64,000 nucleotides of DNA from Misgurnus anguillicaudatus (lineage: Eukaryota > Chordata > Actinopteri > Cypriniformes > Cobitidae). The DNA is taken from the NCBI RefSeq assembly GCF_027580225.2, contig NC_073352.2, forward strand, positions 33,839,501 through 33,903,500. The letters are read 5' to 3'. Below the pieces are notes generated by a model. The model did no database searches, was not told where the DNA came from, and worked only from the letters and a program-made list of their open reading frames with translations. A program made the translations under genes and the position numbers. Positions 57,650-64,000 of this stretch are shown piece after piece; the first letter of the stretch is position 1; each line of letters opens with the position of its first letter.

Positions 57650-59545
57650 GTATTAACAACATGTCCCAAATTTATTACCTTTATCAGCGGTTCGTCACCG
57701 ATGGAGAGTGAACTCCATTACTGAGGAATGCTGTTTTAGCAAGACCATTGAATGAGGAAAAAGATGATCATAAAGTCTGAAGTGTGCGTGGTGTCATGTT
57801 AGACTAATCTGTGGAATTTACGAGCGTCTTTCAAGTGCTGACCAGAGAGCAAAGTCTTGTGGGATTTGAAAGCCGCATGTCTCGCCCAGGGTCTCGGAAA
57901 GGTGAGTTAATATTAGATTCAGCAACTAACCCGCGGTCGCCCCGTTTAACCCCTTTGATTTTAAACATTCACAACTCATTATAAATGAACCGAGTTTTGT
58001 AAACATGTCAGAGTCTTCAGAAGAAAGAAAGGATTACAGCACTGGATCATTTACGTTTGACGCTTTGCCTGACTCCATTTGTTATTTTCATGTTTTAGAT
58101 GATTTTTTTTTTTTTAGCGTTGAGGTCACTCACAAAGGACAAAAAAACCCTCACCTGTTGCAAATAGTAACAGATGAGAAACATTTCAGGGTGACGTCTT
58201 ATTGAAAGTCACGTTGGGGTGGCTGTGGGGCCATATGTGCAAGTTTTAAAACCACAATCTGAAGACTGCTGGTCCAAATCACTTAAGATGTGACATGCTA
58301 ACTGTTTTTAGGCGTTAGTCTCATTAGTGGCCAATGCAAACAATACCCCTACTATTTCTCAGATTTGGGGTTTGAAAAGGACACACAACGCCATCGGTGG
58401 CTCTTTCATACGTTGCATGATAAGTCCAAAAGTTCTCTGTCCCATGCGTACATGCTCATGTTAAACACACCATATATACTTCTGCATCTCTAACCGCTGT
58501 TCTCCCCATACAGCACTTCTGTGCTTTATGAGCCCAAATGCGTATCAGATGACTCTATCGTAGCTCACATGAACTAATCTCTCAGTCCAACTGCACCTGT
58601 AGTATTTCTGAACTGTGAAATTCTTCTGTTCCCTACATATTTGCCTCAAAAATACATACATCTATAACAAGAGAAGGTAAAGATTTGAGTGTATGTGTGT
58701 CTGGGGGTAAGTATTGCACCGATACAAGTGTGCAAGATGGTTTGAAATACTCCCAAAGCATCCAATCATTTATTTTGCGTGTGTGCGTGTGTGACAGAGA
58801 GGTTCAGCTTTAGATATTCGAGTGAAAACAAACCAAAATCTTGTGTGTGCTGAATAAATGTTTCGATTCGTGAGGTCTAACCAAATAAAGAGAATGCATG
58901 TGCACGCAAGGAGATCCGTGTCTGTGTGTATGCATGTGTGTGTTCATGGGGGTAATCTAATAGTTTTATGGGCATATCTTTAAAATCAGGCCAGGGTGCA
59001 TTATCTGAACCGATGTGCACTGATACCAACAATAGCAAATTTGGTCACTTAGTATAAGAAAACACACACACGTGCACATATAGAAAAAGAGGAATTGGAG
59101 AGATGGACAAAAAGAGTGAAAGAAAGCGTGTGTGATATCTCTTCTGCTTCCTTGCCTGTATTGTAGTTCTGGAAAACATCCAACTTCAAGTGATAACATC
59201 ATTGTTTGATATGGGCAATAAATTTGTTACGTTCCAACTCACTGGCCCTGATGTTAGCAAAGCAGGAGTTGTACACTACCCGCTCTCAAAGCTAGAAGGT
59301 GCACACACACACACACACAAATACTGTGTACATTTAGATGTGACCATACCATAGACATGATAACAAAATGTTACTGGACTAACATCCTGAGGCTAAAAAA
59401 CTTTTTTGCACTTTTAGAATTAAAATATAATTGAGGATATTCAAACTATCTTCAAATAGACGTTTGGTCTCATTTGGGGGATACATTTCTTAAAGAAATG
59501 CACACATGCTGACCTAATTATTTAGATGAAGATGTAATATAAACA
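57650..59545. other. No recognised gene
   Basis: 57877-57901 has ATG in a good context (GCCGCATGT) followed by eight codons and the donor AAAG|GTGAGT; treated as a weak first-exon candidate. 58700-59330 contains TG/CA-rich patches, including (CA)n at 59301-59319. A T-run lies at 58107-58118. Confidence 0.3.
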
Positions 59546-59550
59546 TATAT

Positions 59551-61660
59551 TGAATTATAATCACTCCACACTGTAAAAAAAGGCAACATGAAGTTAAGAC
59601 AACTTGGTCAATTCAACCTACTATTTTAAGTTTTGGCTTGTGATAAGTGGGCATAACTTATAAAATCACTTTAAATTTGTTGAACTTACTTTTTTTAAGT
59701 TAATGTAACAAAATATATATTGATTTGACAAACATACTGCGTATTTAAGCAACATGATCTCACGAAAAGTCGTGTTATAGCCACGCAAAATTGTATTAAT
59801 TTATTCGTGGCCATGGCACGAAATTTAGCTTTTTTCGTGCCTTGAGCACAAATGTCTTTTTCGTGACACTCACATGATCTCACGGAAAGTTGTGTTATAG
59901 TCGCGCAAAATTTGATTAATTTATTTGTGTCCATGGCACAAAAATCAGCTTTTTTCGTGCTTTGAGCATGAATGTCTTTTTCGTGTCACTTGCACAACTT
60001 TTTTATAAATGTAACAGAAAGTGATTCTAACCCCAAGCGACAATGGTAAGAAAATAGGAAAAAACTATGAGAAAACAATACATAAAATGACACGAAAAAG
60101 AAAGTCGTAAACGGACACGAAAAACTATTTATAGAAATTCATGCCAGTGACACGAAAAAGACATTTGTGCTCAAGGCACGAAAAAAGCTGACCTTTGTGC
60201 CATGGACACGAATAAATGTATCAAATTTTGCGTGACTATAACGACTTTATGTGAGATGAGTCTGATGAGGACATAATTTAAACATCTATTGAATTATAAT
60301 TTCTCCACACTAAACAAAAAAATTAAAACAACTTGGTCAATTCAACCTACTATTTTAAGTTTTGGCTTGTGATAAGTTGGCATAACTTATAAAATCACGT
60401 TGAATTTGTTGAACTTATTTTTTTAAGTTAATGTAACAAAATATATATTGATTTGACAAACATACTGCGTATTTAAGCAACATGATCTCACGAAAAGTCG
60501 TGTTATAGTCGCGCAAAATTTATTAATTTATTCGTGTCCATGGCACGAAAATCAGCTTTTTTTCGTGCTTTGAGCACGAATGTCTTTTTCGTGTCACTTG
60601 CACAATGTTTTTATAAATGTAACAGAAAGTGATTCTAACCCCAAGCGACAATGGTAAGAAAATAGGAAAAAACTATGAGAAAACAATACATAAAATGACA
60701 CGAAAAAGAAAGCCGTGAACAGACACAAAAAACTATTTATAGAAATTCGTGCCAGTAACACGAAAAAGAAATGTGTGCTCAAGGCACGAAAAAAGCTGAA
60801 CTTTGAGCCATGGACACAAATAAATGTATCAAATTTTGCGTGACTATAACGACTTTCCGTGAGATGAGTCTGATGAGGACATAATTTAAACATCTATTGA
60901 ATTATAATTTCTCCACACTAAACAAAAAAAATTAAAACAACTTGGTCAATTCAACCTACTATTTTAAGTTTTGGCTTGTGATAAGTTGACATAACTTATA
61001 AAATCAAGTTGAATTTGTTTAACTTAATTTGTTTAACTTTTTTAAGTTAATGTAACAAAATATATGTTGATTTGACAACATTCTTGCCTGTAATAGCAAC
61101 ATGATCTTACGGAAAGTCGTTTTATAGTCACGTAAAATTGTATTAATTTATTCGTGTCCATGTCACGAAATTCAGCTTTTTTGTGTGCCTTGAGCACAAA
61201 TGTCTTTTTCGTGACACTCACACAAATTTCTATAAATAGTTTTTCGTGTCGGTGGCACGACTTTCTTTTTTGTGTCATTTTATGTACTGTTTTCTTATTT
61301 TTAAATCATTGTCTCTTGGGGTTGAGGTTAGATTTGGGTTTGGGTTAAGATGTACTTTTATGTATTGGTTTCTACATGTTTTTCTTCCGCTTTTAAAACT
61401 ATTCTCGCCTGGAGTTGGGGTTTGGGTAGGGATGCCTAAAAATGTAACAGAAAGTGATTCTAACCAAAACCCCAAGCGACAATGGTAAGAAAAAAGGAAA
61501 AAACTATAAGAAAACAATACATAAAATGAAACACACACAGAAAAATATTTATAGAAATTTGTGTGACACGAAAAAGACATTTGTGCTCAAGGCACGGAAA
61601 AAAAAGCTGAATTTCGTGCCATTAACATGAATAAATTAATAAAATTGTGCAACTTTTTTT
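59551..61660. repeat. Tandem array of a composite transposon unit (three copies)
   Basis: Each unit joins a CACTGTAAAA/CACTAAACAAA-type MITE (CAACTTGGTCAATTCAACCT, GTTGAACTTA) to a foldback ACGA element (ATGATCTCACGAAAAGTCGT, ACCATTGTCGCTTGGGGTTA in reverse). TGAATTATAA starts the units at 59551, 60290 and 60898, so the periods are 739 and 608 bp. Copies 2 and 3 are very similar through at least 60298-61030. Copy 1 is longer because about 130 bp of the foldback arm (59753-60000) is doubled. Copy 3 diverges after about 61160. Confidence 0.8.
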
Positions 61661-61664
61661 CTGT

Positions 61665-64000
61665 CAGATCAGTCTGTCTAAAAACATTTTGCATTATTAC
61701 AATTTATAGACATCATTTACTTTATTTATTAACCATTATTATATTAAAAGATTTATAGCTATACTGCCATTAAAACATGATCAACAATGGTCACAGGTGC
61801 AGTACCCTATAAGAAGGTCCTAATATGCACAATTTATGTACAGATATGTATACATTTGGTATCAATTTGAGATACTAATATGAACTCTAATACTAATATA
61901 CTAATATGAATATGTTCTATGATGGAAATGTATTATGCAGATAATTATTCAGGCATTTGCTGCATTCAACAGCACTGCATTTCAGTCTATCACAATTTCG
62001 AGACAAAATAAATCAATTACCTTTACTCTAAATTCACTTTGTCCTAACAGCAGATGGAGAGAAACAAGATGATCTGCTAGGCACCTGTTCTGCCCCCTGC
62101 TGGTTAAGACCGACACTGAGCTTTCTCTTTCCATTTCACAGTATAGGATGAGCTTGGTCCATATATGTACTTTTATTTATTTAGCTTACTGTCAGTTTTC
62201 TTATGTGTACTCGCACTAACTACTTATTCAACTCGAAACCAATTTAATAGGTGAATGAGTTACATAATGAAGAATGCACAAATGACATTGGATTATACAA
62301 TGAAATCAGCTATTATATCACAGCACAATTTTGATGAACGATCACTGCACATCTCTGAGACGATTAACACTTACAGAGGTAAAATATTGGTGCATAGATC
62401 AGGTGTTATCAAAGCTGAAGCACATCCAACACCATTGGCAAGCACAGCAGACAATTTGGCTGCCCCCATCGGAGTAATTCAAAATTTAATTGCAATTCAG
62501 ACAACGATGTGTCCAGGGCGGCCTTTCCTCTTACGTCTATATCGTGAACCCAAACCAGACGAGAAGCACACGTGGAAGCAACCTTCCCTAAAACAGTTTA
62601 AGAAAGTTTCCAGGGGTCAGAGGTGAAACAAAGCTCGGGGAGATATCGATATGCTCTCTATTTACCTCGTCATCTTTTAACTTAATGGGTTTACCTGGAT
62701 AAACTCCCCGTGTAATCTTGCGTTCCTCCGCAGGCGTTTGAACTGCTTGGTATATCTCGACCTGGCTGAGCTCTTCACACATTCCTGTAACTGATTGAAC
62801 CGAACACACTAGTCAAATGGGAAATCAATGTCCTGTCAAACACAGCACAGAGAGCGCAGCCCCTCCACTTTTATCAAAATCCTGTCTCTCCCATCGACGC
62901 CATAAAGCACACTCAATCACTCGCGGAGATCATGAGGCATTTCTTATCCGGAGAGTGTGAATTTCGTGAAAATTAAGAGCTATAAATTTTTATAGTTTCA
63001 AGTTGTTTGCACTCTTCGACATCAAACAGCATGCAATCGAATTGGCATTGGTCTGGGAAAACAGCACTACACATACCATACCACGGAGAAATCTTTTAGG
63101 GTATTAATTACAACAGCAACCTTCTCTTAAATTTTGAGATAGCGTCTGAAATTTCAGATGACTTCTTATTTCCAACACCCTATTTGTGGTTAAAGGAACC
63201 CGTCAACACACCTCAAAGTTACGTAGACGGTGAGATAAATATTGTTATTAAACTAAAGCCGTGCCACAGATAAGCGAGATAAAGTGCGTTGTCATTATTT
63301 AGCATCGTATAAATCACCTTTCGTCTGATAGAGGGATGCCATCTATTTTGCAATCAAAGCAAAAGGTGACGTCAAAAAGGAACGTCCCAGCCCTAAAACC
63401 GGGATAGCCGGACTGGCTAACTATGTGGTCTTTGTTTTATGTCCTCCGGTCATTTTTCTGCTCGGTTGATGAGCAAATCAGAGCTAATTGTTGAAAAGAC
63501 GAGGTCATCAGCCAGGGTAATTTTAAAGAAAATGAGGTTCCGCTAAAGATGACCTCACCGCTGCGGTCAGAATCCCCTTTTCCCGCCTCCTCGGGCAGGG
63601 ATGACAGCCAAATCCTGCACATGTGTCTATATGGGAGGTAGACACTTAGCTTAAAACAGGGGTCAATGATCAGGAAAGACTCTTTAAAGTGCTTCATCAG
63701 TTCGGTCCCGACCGGCCAAGTTACATCCATCGATAGCTCAGGGGGCTCGTAGATCAATCGGCAGTCGTCTTGTGTGTATATCGGGCTTGTGTGTGTGTCG
63801 TTCATCACGTAACTAGAAATCTACTGGATTTCTAACGTGACCTTTGAACTCTCGTTCTCGTCTCAGCGGGGCTCCCCGCTTTCCCATGTGGTCCAGCGCT
63901 CTACTGATTGCTGCCTGGATTAGAGTTATGAAGGGAAAGAGTTGTGCTCTCTCAAGCCGATGTCCTTTAATCTCATTTTTACTTTGATCCACCCCCTGAT
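61665..64000. other. No recognised gene; candidate conserved non-coding DNA at the end
   Basis: 61785-61900 has a decayed repeat (CAGTACCCTATAAGAAGGTC). 62630-63410 and 63420-63830 lack transposon ends and microsatellites. 63230-63330 is rich in GATAA-type and ATTA motifs. Two 123-codon frames (62255-62626 plus strand, 63437-63808 minus strand) carry no recognisable domain. Regulatory function is inference. Confidence 0.3.

Noticed and set aside
62255..62626. 123-codon plus-strand frame
   Set aside because: No recognisable domain, no splice sites in phase, and no similarity to any family I know.
63437..63808. 123-codon minus-strand frame
   Set aside because: Lies in a repeat-poor block but shows no domain; more plausible as conserved non-coding or random sequence.

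Overview
The window is vertebrate nuclear DNA, most likely from a cypriniform (carp/zebrafish-like) fish. The only recognisable protein-coding gene has GT-AG introns and belongs to the FGF8/17/18/24 subfamily. The rest is AT-rich non-coding DNA packed with short inverted-repeat DNA transposons, tRNA-derived SINEs, CA/GA/CT microsatellites and two long minisatellites. This repeat composition is typical of cyprinid genomes. There is no bacterial operon structure, CRISPR array or prophage.

Region by region. 1-4397 is intron or upstream sequence with two inverted copies of one DNA-element family, a foldback element split by a smaller one, and CT/GA runs. 4398-4504 and 8396-8674 are the last two coding exons of the FGF gene on the + strand; the 3.9 kb intron between them is swollen by hAT-like and other inserted elements. 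8675 to about 9960 is the 3' UTR with a candidate poly(A) signal. From about 10 kb to the end I find no further secure gene: the ~54 kb downstream looks like a gene-poor flank. Such flanks of developmental signalling genes often hold distant enhancers, and several low-repeat stretches are flagged as candidates.

The transposon record is unusually readable. At least nine elements are flanked by TTAA and share ends of the form TTAA-AG...CT-TTAA (Kolobok- or piggyBac-like). One (15881-17302) sits inside another family whose two other copies preserve the uninterrupted site. Two non-autonomous elements still carry a piece of coding sequence from their autonomous parents: a MADF-domain first exon with an intact splice donor (42730-42862, Harbinger-like) and a BED-finger-like start of a hAT transposase (25916-26026). 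hAT-like elements with clear 8-bp duplications lie at 4719-5004 and 30362-30634.

Two minisatellites stand out. A 26-bp repeat fills about 34.26-35.79 kb and contains a four-unit (104 bp) higher-order block. A 57-bp repeat fills about 55.52-57.00 kb; seven of its units hold a perfect ATGCAAAT octamer, and because 57 is a multiple of three it opens repetitive frames on both strands that are probably not genes. A composite of about 608 bp is duplicated in tandem at 59.5-61.7 kb. All family assignments come from reading the sequence and recalled knowledge of the families; no search was run.
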